A DNA stretch of 64,000 nt, taken from the NCBI GenBank assembly GCA_047495785.1, contig JBLDXI010000013.1:3348001-3412000 (forward strand). Reading direction: 5' to 3'. Positions 32,477 to 44,200 of this stretch are shown here, in pieces. This DNA comes from Lepidodermella squamata. Its lineage: Eukaryota > Gastrotricha. Both the position numbers and the translations under genes were made by a program. Every line of letters starts with the position of its first letter. Within the stretch, counting starts at the first letter, position 1. The notes under the pieces are model-generated. The model was not told the origin of the DNA, searched no databases, and was given only the letters and a program-made list of their open reading frames with translations.

Positions 32477-32935
32477 ATGTTACTTGCATTAGCTACTCTG
32501 TCAAAATGGGCAGGAGGGGAGCCTAAACTTTGCGCTCACGTTGCTCAATATTCTCCTTACATGGTTGAAGGTATAAAGGAAGGAGACACAAAATACTGGT
32601 GTGCCTGTGGACTCTCGAAGAAGCAGGTATAGTCTTTTATCTTTAACTCGGATCTTTAACTCGATAAAATCATTTATTGATAATGTTTTCAGCCATTTTG
32701 CGACGGGTCTCACAAGGAGACTGGCCTTTGCCCTCAAAAGTGGACTGCTCCGAAGACAGACGACGGCAAGTTTTACTTTTGCGGCTGCAAGCATACTAAC
32801 AACGCACCGCTATGCGATGGGCAGCATTGCAAAATCCCAGACATGGTCAAAGACCGCCAGGCTAACTGCAAGGCTAAGGACATCCATGTTAAAGGCACTA
32901 AGCTTTGCACTCACTGCGGCTGGGCTGATTTTTGA
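32477..32935 (+). CDS. CISD3-type double-CDGSH iron-sulfur protein, copy 2
   Basis: Two exons, 32477-32626 and 32693-32935, phase 0, 130 residues. Motifs WCACGLSKKQ|PFCDGSH and FYFCGC...PLCDGQH keep all cluster ligands; ends in LCTHCGWADF. The N-terminus is short (MLLALATLSKWAGG) with few basic residues, so matrix import is unclear. The sequence right before the ATG (CTTTTCCTCCTATAG) is a good splice acceptor, so a 5' exon may be missing or an upstream in-frame ATG at 32441 may be used. Only 112 nt separate it from copy 1. Confidence 0.85.
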
Positions 32936-33062
32936 TCTAACAATCCTGATCTTGCCAAAAATCATCATCACGCTCTTTAGCTTTCACTGCATAATATAGT
33001 GTTACTTAACTGAGCACTTCTTGATAACACAGCCTCATTATAGTCTTCCCGCTGGTTTGTGG

Positions 33063-33068
33063 AATAAA
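33063..33068 (+). terminator. polyadenylation signal of CISD copy 2
   Basis: AATAAA 128 nt past the stop and 47 nt before the start codon of copy 3. Confidence 0.55.
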
Positions 33069-33114
33069 ATACTGTTTTGTTCAATAGTTTTTACTCAGTT
33101 TATTTTGTTATTGC

Positions 33115-33542
33115 ATGGCATCGGGTGGTGAGAATGAGTCAAAAGCTGAACTGCATCCTCGAGTGGCAATGTATGCCCCGTATTTGGTCGAGGGCTTGAA
33201 AGAGGGCGAAGTTAAATACTGGTGCCGATGTGGCTTATCCAAAAAACAGGCAAGAAAACTCACACCTATCAAGAGCGATAAACCCAAATTTGATTTCAAC
33301 AGCCGTGGTGTGACGGATCTCACAAAGGAACAGGCTTTACCGCCCTAAAATGGACCGTTCCGGCTAACCAGGAGAAATATTACTTGTGTGGCTGTAAGTA
33401 TACGAGAGGACCTCCACTTTGTGACGGCAGACATTGTGACATTCCGTTAGAGGTTAAAGAACGCAAAGAAAAATGTGCGAATAAGGATGCTCACGTCGAA
33501 GGAACTAAACTTTGCACTAATTGCGGTTGGGCTGATTTCTGA
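33115..33542 (+). CDS. CISD3-type double-CDGSH iron-sulfur protein, copy 3 (GC-AG intron)
   Basis: Two exons, 33115-33249 and 33303-33542, phase 0, 124 residues. The intron (53 nt) begins GCAAGA after CAG and ends ...TTCAACAG: a GC-AG intron at the same position as the GT-AG introns of copies 1 and 2. The joined motif is WCRCGLSKKQ|PWCDGSH, then YYLCGC...PLCDGRH and LCTNCGWADF; all ligands are present. Without splicing the frame would stop after about 78 residues and lose both clusters' distal ligands. The N-terminus (MASGGENESK) has no targeting signal, so the protein may be cytosolic, or a 5' exon is unseen. Confidence 0.88.
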
Positions 33543-34008
33543 TTACTAACGTTCTCAAATAATCTCATGTTCGTAAGCACTTATCGGAACGTCGAGTGTA
33601 GTTGATTGAAAATTCGATTTCGATGGGATGGCTAGGTATTCAAGAGACCTATCGTCAGCATCGGCGCTAAATTTGAGGCTCATAACTCAATTATGAAATG
33701 TGTTTTGCGATTTTAAAAGTTATGAAACTCATTCTCATCAAATTTTTCATCCTTGTGTCGCATATTTTCCAGAAAAGTATTGTTGGACCGTTGTTAGGAA
33801 TTATTTGAACTTTGCTCCTTTATCACCGTCTTGGGTGCTGGATTGTTCTGATGATTCATTTTACTATGAATCATGTGATATTATTTTTTGCCGCCAATTC
33901 ATAACGCTGTGTCAGTATTACTACTTATAAAGTTATTGTTAGCGCTTCTTTTTCACTGCTCTTATTTTACCATTAGATCGTGTTTATTAAATCGAAGCAT
34001 CTTTTCCC
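33543..34008. other. intergenic
   Basis: Between CISD copy 3 and the C19orf12-like gene. The frame at 33700-33930 shows no domain or splice support. Nothing else seen. Confidence 0.4.
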
Positions 34009-34523
34009 ATGCCTCTCGATACACCGGCGGTTCTTCGGCTACTTGAGCTGCTGTCAGCTAACGACGCCATCCGTGCGAACGTCAAACACTCGATTCGAAA
34101 CGGCGTGATTGTTGGCGCCTGCGTTACTGGCGCCAGTATGCTGCTAGGCCCGCCCGGCATCGCAGTCGGTTTGTTTGCGTTAAATTTAAAATTGAGCCGC
34201 ATTGTCAAGTACTCACACAATCGATACTTTTGTTGAAAACAGGCGCGGCCGTAGGAACGGGCATTGTTTACAGGCGCGGCAACGACTACGTCTCGCTAAT
34301 TACGGCCGTCGGGCAGCTGCGCCCAGACGAGCGCGCGCGTCTGGTCCAAGAAATTAACAATGTCTACGCGGCGCTGTCTTACGACGACGTAATGATCTTA
34401 CAAGGCGCCCTGGTGGGCTCAACACTTCTAACCGGGCTGTCTATGGCCGGGCGGGCTGCCCTCCTCGCCGCCATTCGCGCCTTCTTCAGCAGTAACACGT
34501 CGTTTATCGTCGACGGCTGCTAG
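34009..34523 (+). CDS. C19orf12-like mitochondrial/ER membrane protein
   Basis: Two exons, 34009-34168 and 34243-34523, phase 1, 146 residues, the usual length for the family. The segment VKHSIRNGVIVGACVTGASM leads into LLGPPGIAVG (the intron falls in the last Gly), matching the Gly-rich membrane hairpin of C19orf12 (G-G-P-P-G-x-A-V-G). The second exon has the family helix DERARLVQEINNVYAAL (compare PAEQQKL...) and a long amphipathic C-terminal part ending in a hydrophobic stretch. The human protein sits at mitochondria, ER and lipid droplets, and its loss causes iron accumulation in brain. Its position next to three iron-sulfur genes may be chance. Confidence 0.8.
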
Positions 34524-35905
34524 ACATTGTTGCGCCTTATTGCGTGTTTTTGATCGAGAAATAATGACCATACAGTTAACAGATTTGCGAAATTTTCGAC
34601 ATTTTATAATGCGGTAACGAATTCCAATGGAGCGAATTATAATCTGAAATCAGTCTAATCTCTGAAATAATCCGTGAGAATGATCTGACATATGTATGCG
34701 GAGACGGCAAAATGATCGAAATAATGACAGCTTCGTCACCTCAAACGAAAAGAATTAATCACTGTTTTCCGAATTTTTTTTGAGAGAAACCCAAAACGTC
34801 GCGCAACGTAATTTAAAATGTCGCGCTAGTGCGTAATTAGGTGTCGCGCTTGGTTTTATTTGCGCGCACCTTTCTGTTTTGCGCGATGTAATTTTATTTG
34901 CGCGACGCCTGTCTAAAATCCAAAATTTTTGCCATTAGAATACTTTTTTGGCTTATTGAATGTTTCTATCTGACAAAATTTGGTTTTTCCAGAATTTTTT
35001 CAGTTTCATTTTCGGCCTTAAAATCCTCAAAAATTCGGAAAATAATTGTTGCCTTAAATTTATCCTTGAAATTCGGTTCCGCATGAGGCGAGTTCGTTTG
35101 AATGTGACTCTTAACTTTTGTTCTGATTTTCAATTTGTTGATAACTCCTGGTTGCTCTTTCTGGTCATTTTCTCGTTTTTTTCCGTGTGAAGTCGCATAA
35201 TGCACGCTGCTATGATATTTAGCTCAATTGACATGAATTTATTGTAATAATTATTATATCATCATATTAATATTTGTGACCGGTTCATTAGTTTTTCGCT
35301 GTTATCCAAGCTTGAACAAACATGAGTGCTAAAATATTATACGTATAGTCAAAAATTGACGAAAAAAACAATTACTGTATATAATCCATTCTCTCTGTCC
35401 TTCAATGTACATGATGTAAAACGGAAAGGCGACAATAAAAGCATTATTTTCACCTGAGATGATCATGATTATAGAAGGTATATAATTTTGCTTAGTTTTC
35501 CGCTAAACTAAAACAATAAATATTTTTATGATTTATTGCCATTTTGGTAGACCTAATGCGCTAATGTATACACACCTAAAATATAGCGAAAACGAACGAA
35601 ACACCAATTATATATAAGACTACCACCGTGATTGATGAAAATATACAAGAAAGAAGAAGAAGACGCTGTTTTCATTCTTAATAGAAGACTCTCACGCGCA
35701 ATAACACGAGGGCAGGGTGTCTCCATTCGCAAAAAAATCACCTATAAAAATCCATCCATACCTCCTGATGTAAAATGATCGCAAAAATGAGGTAGCCCAC
35801 GAGCGAGAATATAATCGACAAAAATATGGCAGACAATTAAAACCCTAAACATCTCTAAAAAATAGCCCACGTTTTTTTGGGTAATATAATTATTCAATCA
35901 ACAAT
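34524..35905. other. intergenic, AT-rich
   Basis: No coding exon seen. A cluster of CGCGC words (34797-34910) stands out from the AT-rich background. The right part probably holds the 3' UTR of the gene ending at 35906. Confidence 0.4.
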
Positions 35906-36626
35906 CTATTGATAAAAGTCGTATTTTTTGGTCCAAGCCAGGTGGAAAATCGGACGCTGCGGCGATGAGTGCGGGCTCGGCATATTTTCATCGGCCGAGT
36001 GGCCCGGGTAGCTAACTCGCCGAAGGGCAGTCATGTAACGGCCACGGTGGGAAGATCCTCGATAAGGGTGCAGCCACGCGGCTGGAACCGTCGATCGAAT
36101 GGGGCGCTGATCATAATAATTTGGCACATCGCCATATTGCGAGGCATCTACACAAAAATAAGTTCATCCTAGTTTCGGACAGGTGAAGATGTGTCTTACA
36201 GTCTTTAGCCTCGAAATCTAGATCCCCAGTTGAGTCATCACGGCCTATAACGGCGACAGTCAACATTCGCTGAGACTCGCGAGGTTCGTAAAATGAAATT
36301 TCGCCAGCTTTTTTGTAGCTATATCGGCAAACAGAGTCTAGCGAACGGAAGCGGCGTTTGCTAACATGTCTCGGCTTGTTGCTATTGTTATTATTCGATG
36401 AAAGCACATCGGGCGACTTTGAAAGCTGCTTCCTATTGACGCGCTTGAACAGGTAAGACTTGCTCGACTTGGGCTTACTGTTGCTGTCTTCGTCCTTTTG
36501 TATTACAAACACCCAATCGTCTTTGACAAAAGAGTGGAAAACAGCTTTTCGAGCCTCGTCGTCGATGCTTAAAATTTCAAAATCCGCTTGCAGGTGGGCA
36601 GGTAAATCGTTATCTCCTGCCAGCAT
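35906..36626 (-). CDS. small protein with TP53INP-like layout (LIR-like motif, two exons)
   Basis: Two exons, 36200-36626 and 35906-36147, phase 1, 222 residues. Exon 1 carries an acidic-flanked aromatic motif, VKDDWVFVIQKDED, which resembles the LIR of the TP53INP-type gene 5 kb away (QEDWVFVDVL). The intron falls in the same phase, again soon after an acidic stretch. Exon 2 is Arg/Tyr/Pro/His-rich (SSHRGRYMTALRRVSYPG) and ends YDFYQ. The hallmark EHPSMSVY motif is absent, so if it is a paralogue it has diverged strongly. Gene structure is well supported by splice sites and open frames; the family assignment is a guess. Confidence 0.6.
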
Positions 36627-38249
36627 GTTTCCCTATATTATATACACGGGTCTATGTATGGAGCAAGAGAAATTCTTGAACAATGAATAATAATAATAAC
36701 GAGCTAACGAAAAAACGCAGGGACGAGAAAGCTATATTGAAAAATCTACAAAGAAGATATTATTGTATTATGCTATATTATTGGCACAGGGCCGCGTTTT
36801 GTCTCTGCTTTTTCCTATATATTACATCAGCCGAAGCGCGGAGCAAGAGACTCTATTCATCGAAAAAGCCGCACATCGAAGCTATATGTCGCTCTTATAT
36901 TATATGAGTTTGCACCCAAAAAATTATTACGAAAAGCTATTTTTTACGCGCTCGTATGCGTATATAGCACAAAAAATGTTTTAACATGCATCGACTCTGC
37001 GCTTGGCTGATATTATGCATGCGCGCTTTTGCCGCAGTTCCATATAGAAAAAAACCGCAAAACACTCATCAAGTGAAAAGGCTGCACTAGACAAAAATGT
37101 TCGCGAAAATTTAAATCATTATTATTATTACTTGAATCCTCCACGAGTATAATATTATAAGGAAATGCTAATATATATTCATATCAAAAATCTAAATTAA
37201 GCTGCATTACATGCGATAATAGTAGAGATCAAGCTGGCGATTTCTTGATATCGCAGCGAAATAAAATTTCCGCGATAAGAAAACCCCTTTTTAACGTGAC
37301 AGCGCGTATATAACGGCGTTGGCTCTAGAACCGCACCATGTAATAATATGAAAGCGTGTTAAAAAAACGCCATCAAAACGCAACTAATATAACGTAAATA
37401 TACGGCGTCGTTAAATTAGGCTGCCGATATCCAGAGCGGTTTTTCCTGCCAAGATCCGAGGTATATAACGCCAACATGGAGGTTGTAGATAATTCGCTGG
37501 TTTCTATAAATTATAACGTGTTCACGCAACGTTTGATATGACTGCCGATTATAGCTGCTGGGTAGTTAAATAAAAAACTGGAGCGAAAGTAACGGACTTT
37601 GCCCTCTCTGTACAAATATACAGTTAATCCTCCACCTGGCCATGAATAATAAACGCCAACTTATAGTTTCATTTCATCAATTTTTATTACTTTTCAACGC
37701 TAGAGCTTTTTTCATCGTCAAGACAACATCAATAATTATATGGCATTTATATGACAATATATCTTCTCAAGTTGTTGTTTAGGAAAAGGTCACATATATT
37801 TACACGTGTCAGTGCAAAATTGTATTAGAAGTATACACAGGAGATGTTTATTTTTCATTTTATAAGCGCGCGACCTCAAAAATTGCAGCGATTTTAAACA
37901 CAAAAAAATGCAAAAATTAAAACGAAAAACACGAGTTTCAACATGATGGCAAGTCTTCGTATTATCATTCACCTGTACATATCAATAAATATTTTCGGGT
38001 TGATTTTTATTCGATTTTTTTGTTGACTTCGACGTTTTTTGTTCGAAAAGCTAGGGCTTCATTACTTTGATTTGAAAGACTGTAAGAATTTCGTCGTGTT
38101 TTGCTATAACCTGATGTATAGTATGCACATTTTTTAAATGCAAAAAAACCAATCAAACACACAATAAAAGAGCGAGTGCTGGCGGTAAGAAAGAGAAGAA
38201 AAGAAGCGCGTAGAAAAAAAAGAAGACACTTCGATGATGATGATTTTTT
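36627..38249. other. intergenic, AT-rich
   Basis: Contains the promoter side of the gene at 36626 and the 3' end region of teneurin. No coding exon seen. Many TATATA-like words make promoter calls unreliable here. Confidence 0.4.
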
Positions 38250-41200
38250 TCAACGTTTTCGCTGCGCTAGATAGCGCTCTTTCGCGTTGACCCCATAATG
38301 CACCGTAAATATGTGGCTGGGAGACGTTTGAATGACGAATGCGTTGCGTGAACAGTCGGCTCGAACGTCGAAATTCGAGCCGAAATTAGCCCGATCTGTA
38401 CAGCTGACTTGGTGGCCGGATAGAAGGCCCAGATCGGATTGCAGAGTTGCGGTTTCGTTCGCTTTCAACAAATCGTATTGCAGCAGATCGGGCAATTTTC
38501 GAGTCTGAAATTTCAAAAATAAAAAATTAGGATTTTTCTAAAAGTCAAAATAAGGAGAAAAATCAATTTTGAATTTCAGGTTCCAGAACTGAATTTCAAA
38601 AAAAATTAAATTTAAAATTTGAAATTTTTCAAATTTTTTCGAAATTTCGATTTTTTTTACAATTTTTCAATTTTAATAAAATTCAAGACTTGCCTGATCG
38701 GTCGAATCAGGAGAGATGACGTAGATCGTTCCATTCAGGATTGTGTTGACAATTTTCAACAACGATTGGTACTGATTGCCGGCGGATGTTAGCGCCTTGC
38801 CGGAAACAACGAGTTCAAACGCCTGAATTTGAGCATTGGCTATGACAAGTTGCCGGCTGGCGGTCAGCGACATGCGGGATAGGGCAGGGTGAGCAAATAA
38901 CGGCGTGGTGAAAGGCGGCGGGATGAAAACAGGCCACTGCGAATCGCCGTCCTCCGAAAACTGCGGCGACGATGAAGAGGACGCGACTAGGCTCGACAAC
39001 GAGTTCAGCCTCGATTTCGCAGCCAGCTCAGCTCGGGAGGTGACTCCGAACTTCCTAGCGTGGTGTTTGGTTAGGGTGGCTAGAACTTGACCATTCGCAA
39101 TCGAAGAGTCTTGTTCCAATAACGTGGCGTCGTTATTAAGGTGGGACAAGGAGATCGGGGCAAGAATTTTGGCCAACCAAGCTCGGGATGAGCCAGCGAA
39201 ATTTTCGCTCGTAGGGTCATCAAGACCAAGGAGATGGAAATTCGTCTGGGAAGCATCTGGGCCGGAATACTGGAACAAATTGATCGAATCTTTGCCTGAT
39301 TGGGCGATTTCTCGGCCGAAAGCCAAGCTCGGCAAGGGCTGGGAAGGATCGTCTGCGAGTAGTTGGGCAAAATCAGGGCACAAAATTCGACCGGATAAGG
39401 TATCGATTGCTCGAGATTGATCGGCGAATAGCAGACCGTACTGGCGAAGTTGGACAAAGCCATGATAGCCTGTTATGAGTAGATCACTCTCCTTAATCGA
39501 AGGTTGCTGTCCGGCGAAAGCAGCTGATCCGGTTAGACTTGGGAATAGAATTCGAGTGCCGTCAGGTTTGAGGCCGAGAATGGGGGAGCACCAAGCATCT
39601 GTTACTATGGCTAACATTGGACCGTCTAGATCTTCTTGAATACCATCAATGCAGCCGGTGACAGGAGAATAGTGATAGCGTTGAACTTTTCCTGTTGAAA
39701 TAGAAAATTAAAATTAAAAAAAATTAAAAACCAAAATAATTCCCCAACCCCTCGAAAATTTCTATCGATATTTTCAAAATTTTCAAAATTTAGAAGTTCC
39801 AAGTTACCACTAAAAATCTAGAACCTCAAAAAATATTTTTTTTATCCGTTTCTATAATTTTGGTATTCAGTCATAAATTTTACGAAGTCAACAAAAATTT
39901 CAAATTCAATTTTCAATTTTTCAAAAATTTTCGAATGAAAATACCCGTGTCTGTAGGCAAACTTAGCTAATTTCTATTTCTAGTTCCCCTTCAAATCTCA
40001 AAAAATCGCAAAAAAGCTGAAACATTTAGCGCTTGAAGCTTAATTTTAGTAGTAAAAATGTCAAATAATTAGACCCTTAATACATTCAATAAAAATGTTT
40101 TGTTAAATGCTCAATTCCCAGTTTTCAATATAATTGTTAAAATTTCCTTGATTCTAAATTTTTCATTTGTTTCTATACCTGTTTTGACATCAGCCGTAAG
40201 AAGAACTTGGCCAGCCTTGGACGAAATCGATCGTTCATACAGAATCGCCAAATGAGTATCTCCATCAATTATCTGAGAAATTCGACCAAACGCGTCGTAG
40301 GTGAATTTAGCCGCGTTCATCGCTACAAGTTGCCTCAATGAATTGTACGCGAAATTTCTCGATCCAATCTGCGCAATACAGCCATTCGCGTCGTAAGTAA
40401 CTGACCCAACACCAGTGATTGAAACCAGCTGGTCTTGCGGGCCGGTTTTGAAGATCATATCAGCCGAAGTCAACGTGTCGGTTGCGCTCGAAGTCGCAGA
40501 TTTCACCTCGGCTAGGTTGCCACTCGGCATCGACCAAGTGAGCCCGGTCGATGTGCCGAAGCTCTTCGCCTTCTCATTCTGAAGACTCCGCTCGATTTTA
40601 ACGCTCTTAAGCAGGCTGTTGTCAGTCAACGGCGACCATTCGTAGATATGGGCGTACAACTCGTTGCTGGCTAAAACGTGCCAGAGACTTCGCTGAATAC
40701 GCCACGGTGATCGCGTGGGCGATTCAAGGTCATCCTGATGCACGATTTCATAGAAGGTCGTCGATTGAAGCAACGGACGGCGAGTGTTTGGTTCATAGAC
40801 CGTGACGTGAACCAACCGGCCATGCGTGTCCAATTCGTAGAGAATAGTCCAATTTCCGATCATTATTTTCTCAATTTTGCCGAATTCGGTAACTTTCAGG
40901 CCGGACATTGCTGGTTGGCTGTGGGAATTCGACGTCAAAATTCGGCCAGAAGCGGGCATTGCGACTTCAATTGACGAGGTATTTCGCGAAAAAGATAGAA
41001 CAATCGACGAATTGACGGAAAATTTCGCATGAAGCAACGAGCCGGAAGTTTTTGATGACGACAAAACAACCTTAAATAAAAAATTTGAAAATTAGTCTGA
41101 ATAAAAATTAACAATTAAAATTGTTTGAACATGAATTTTTTATAAAAACAGAATTAAGAATAATAATTTTTCAAAAATTTCAAAAATTGTATTACCTCTC

Positions 41201-44200
41201 GATTGAAATTTTTGTAACTTGACGATGCCACCGTGCGATGGAGGGCTGATTTTGAGATATCTACCTCGCCGTCAGAAAACGTGATTTTCATCGGCCCATT
41301 CGGCGAAAAAATCGCGTTCGCATTGCTACCAGGTGAGCTGACCGAAAAGGTCCGGGCGAAGCCCAGGCCCGAATCCAGGACGACCTCCAGATCTTTTTTC
41401 GAGGCCGCGAAAAATTCAGGTAGAGTTAAAATTCTCCGCGAAAATTCAAGGCCCTGAACGGCTCGGAAGTTGAATTTAACTAGGTTGTTCTGCCGAACAG
41501 CAGCTAGGCCATTATCGTAGCGTAGACTCATCATTTCCAACCCTCCGACAACTGAAATCGATTGAAGGATAGTTGAATTCGGGAGATAGCTGAACTGAAG
41601 GCTTCGGCCATCGGCGAAATTTCGCAGTTTCAACTGGCCGCGTTGATCAGGCTGCCATTGCGACTCGACATCGCCGAATTTTGCTGAAGTCAGCCGGCCG
41701 CGGCGCGAGTTGGCGACGTAGCCCAGCCGGACGGTTGGAAATTTGTGATGTGCTGGTTTGACTTGCATGGCTCGATCGGCATCGTCGTAGGTTACAAACA
41801 GCAACTGAACAGCGGCTTGTTGTTGCAGGGATGAATTCACAGCCGGCGTTTGCAAATTGAAAAATGTCTCGCGCTGAGGTTGCGAGGTTCGATTCAAATG
41901 CGCGATCAACACAATATTTTGAGCCACCTTAAAAAAAAACGGAATTTTTTGAAGGATTTATCGTGGATTTTTCGAAAATTAGTGGGGTAAATATGTTAAT
42001 TAATAATATGGTAAAAAATAAACAGCACAGCACAGCACCTACCGAGCTAACTAGTGAGTGATGATCAACAACTGATCTACTAGCCATCATGCTACTGCTC
42101 AGCTGAGCAGTACTAACTTGATGATCATCACGGTAAAAACCACGCATTTGATTTTGCATGCGGCCACGCGATATTGTCGTGCTGGCGCTCAGCAGAGAGC
42201 GCGGTTCAGTTACCCGAAGCTGTCGTAGAAGCTGGCCGACGCTGGTTAGCACGGCGCCCGAGGACGGCGGTGAAGTTCGACGCCATTCAACCGATAAATT
42301 GCCGTTAAGAGCCACCTGAAAAAAATGAAAAAATTACAATAAAAATGTCAATTTCTATTAAAAATCATAAATTCATATAAACAGAAGCAGGATGATTTAT
42401 CAACTGGTTTCTATAACACCGTTTTTCACTGCCTCTAAAATTCTGTAAAATTCATTCCATTTTTTGCCTCTATCTTCAAGTGATTCTGAAATTTCAAAGT
42501 TAGGCGCTCATTTTAATTAAAAATTGCAATATTTCAGAGATTTCAACCTTCAAACATTTCTGAAATTCAGGAAAATTTAATATTTATGAATTTTAAGGTT
42601 CAATTCGAAAGAATCGAGACCATTTTAAATTTGCGGCCTCGGAGACCACTTAGAGCTTGAGTAACTAGGTCGTAACCACCTTGATAATTTTTTTCAAAGA
42701 TCTATCAATTTTACCGCAAATGTGAGAATATTAGAGCTCAAGGAAAATTCTTGAAATCCCAAGTAAAAATGCCAATATTCAAAATTCTGATTCGAAAATT
42801 TCATGATTAATTTAAAATAAAAAATGAAAAGTTAATTAGAATAAATTATCGTAAAATGCTGCGTGATTCTCAGTACAAGTTCTGATCATCACTTAACCAT
42901 GGTGCAACAAAATTTTCCGAAAAATGAATTTCATTGGCTTTGTTTGGTGCCGAATTCTGAGATTATTTTCCTAGAAGTTTAATATTCCAGAAATGTAATG
43001 GCTGAGAAACTTGGTCTGTTTGCCATGATTTTTTGGTAAAAATTTGAAATCTTACGTAAACTTACCCAATTTCGGCCATCCAAACCAGCCAAACCCGAGC
43101 TTCGGCTATCAACCAAAGACATCTGGCTCACGGCGCCCGATTCGTCGCGACTCGTAATCGTCCAAACCGAAGACGATAACCTATCGATTTTCCTCTCGTT
43201 CTCGCCTTCAATCAGCAACTGATCACCCAAAACGCCGTAATTAAGAGTCTCCAACGGCGATACCGAGCTTTTCAAACGAGTAACCGCCCCTTTCCCACCC
43301 GAAACCTTAGTTTCCAGGGCAATGAAACTCGTCGATCCGGATGACGTCGCTCGGACGAGCCGGGTATTGCTGTCGTAATCGTAGACAACCCACTGCCCGT
43401 CCGGTTTTTGAACCGAGCGTAGCAAAAGCGACTCAGGGGTGTAGGTAAAAACGGTCGTGCGGTTGTTCGCATCGACAAAAACGTCCATAGGCGTCGAGGC
43501 GTCTACAACCCGGGCTGAGAACTGCTGTGAGCCAATGTTCGACGTAATGACGGATAAAAACGAGTTTTCAACAAAATTTCTCGTGAACGTCAACTCGTAA
43601 CCAGTCGCTGGGTTGGTCACCTTACTCAACGGGGCCTGCAGCGAACCTTCCGTGTGGTAGGTGAATGACAGCAGGGTGACCCCGGTACTGGCTGATACGG
43701 TCATTTTATGATTCCCAACCGCGTCGAAACGATGAATTTGGTCTAAATCTGCGTCGTAGACATCATAATGGCTATCCCCAGGCTGCGGGGTAGGGACAAA
43801 CGGCTCTAGGATATAAATCGCGTTGTCCCGTGAATCAGCCACAAAAATTCCGTTGTTGGGTAGAACGGCGAGACTGGTCGGTTCTGTGAAGGTTAAATCG
43901 CCCGCGGAGGCTGGCGATGAACTCATCAGGGCCTGGGAGGTTCGGTTAAAGGCCGGGATACACGACAATTGCGAGCATCTGAACCCAGTCACTGATTTCA
44001 CCTGCAACCTATCCGCTGATAACACCAGAACTTCAGCCGGTCTCGATTGTAATATAAACAAATCGCCGGTTAGTGAGAAGTAAATATCGGTAATCGCCCG
44101 GAAACGGTGGTTATTACCCGCCTGGTTACACCCTGATTGACGCCCGGCGACCAACACGACCTGGTCGTCGTGAGTGACGTGGTATATCACGTTGTTAACA

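Noticed and set aside
40738-44083. Plus-strand frames across the teneurin exons
   Set aside because: Opposite-strand shadows of a clearly coding minus-strand gene.
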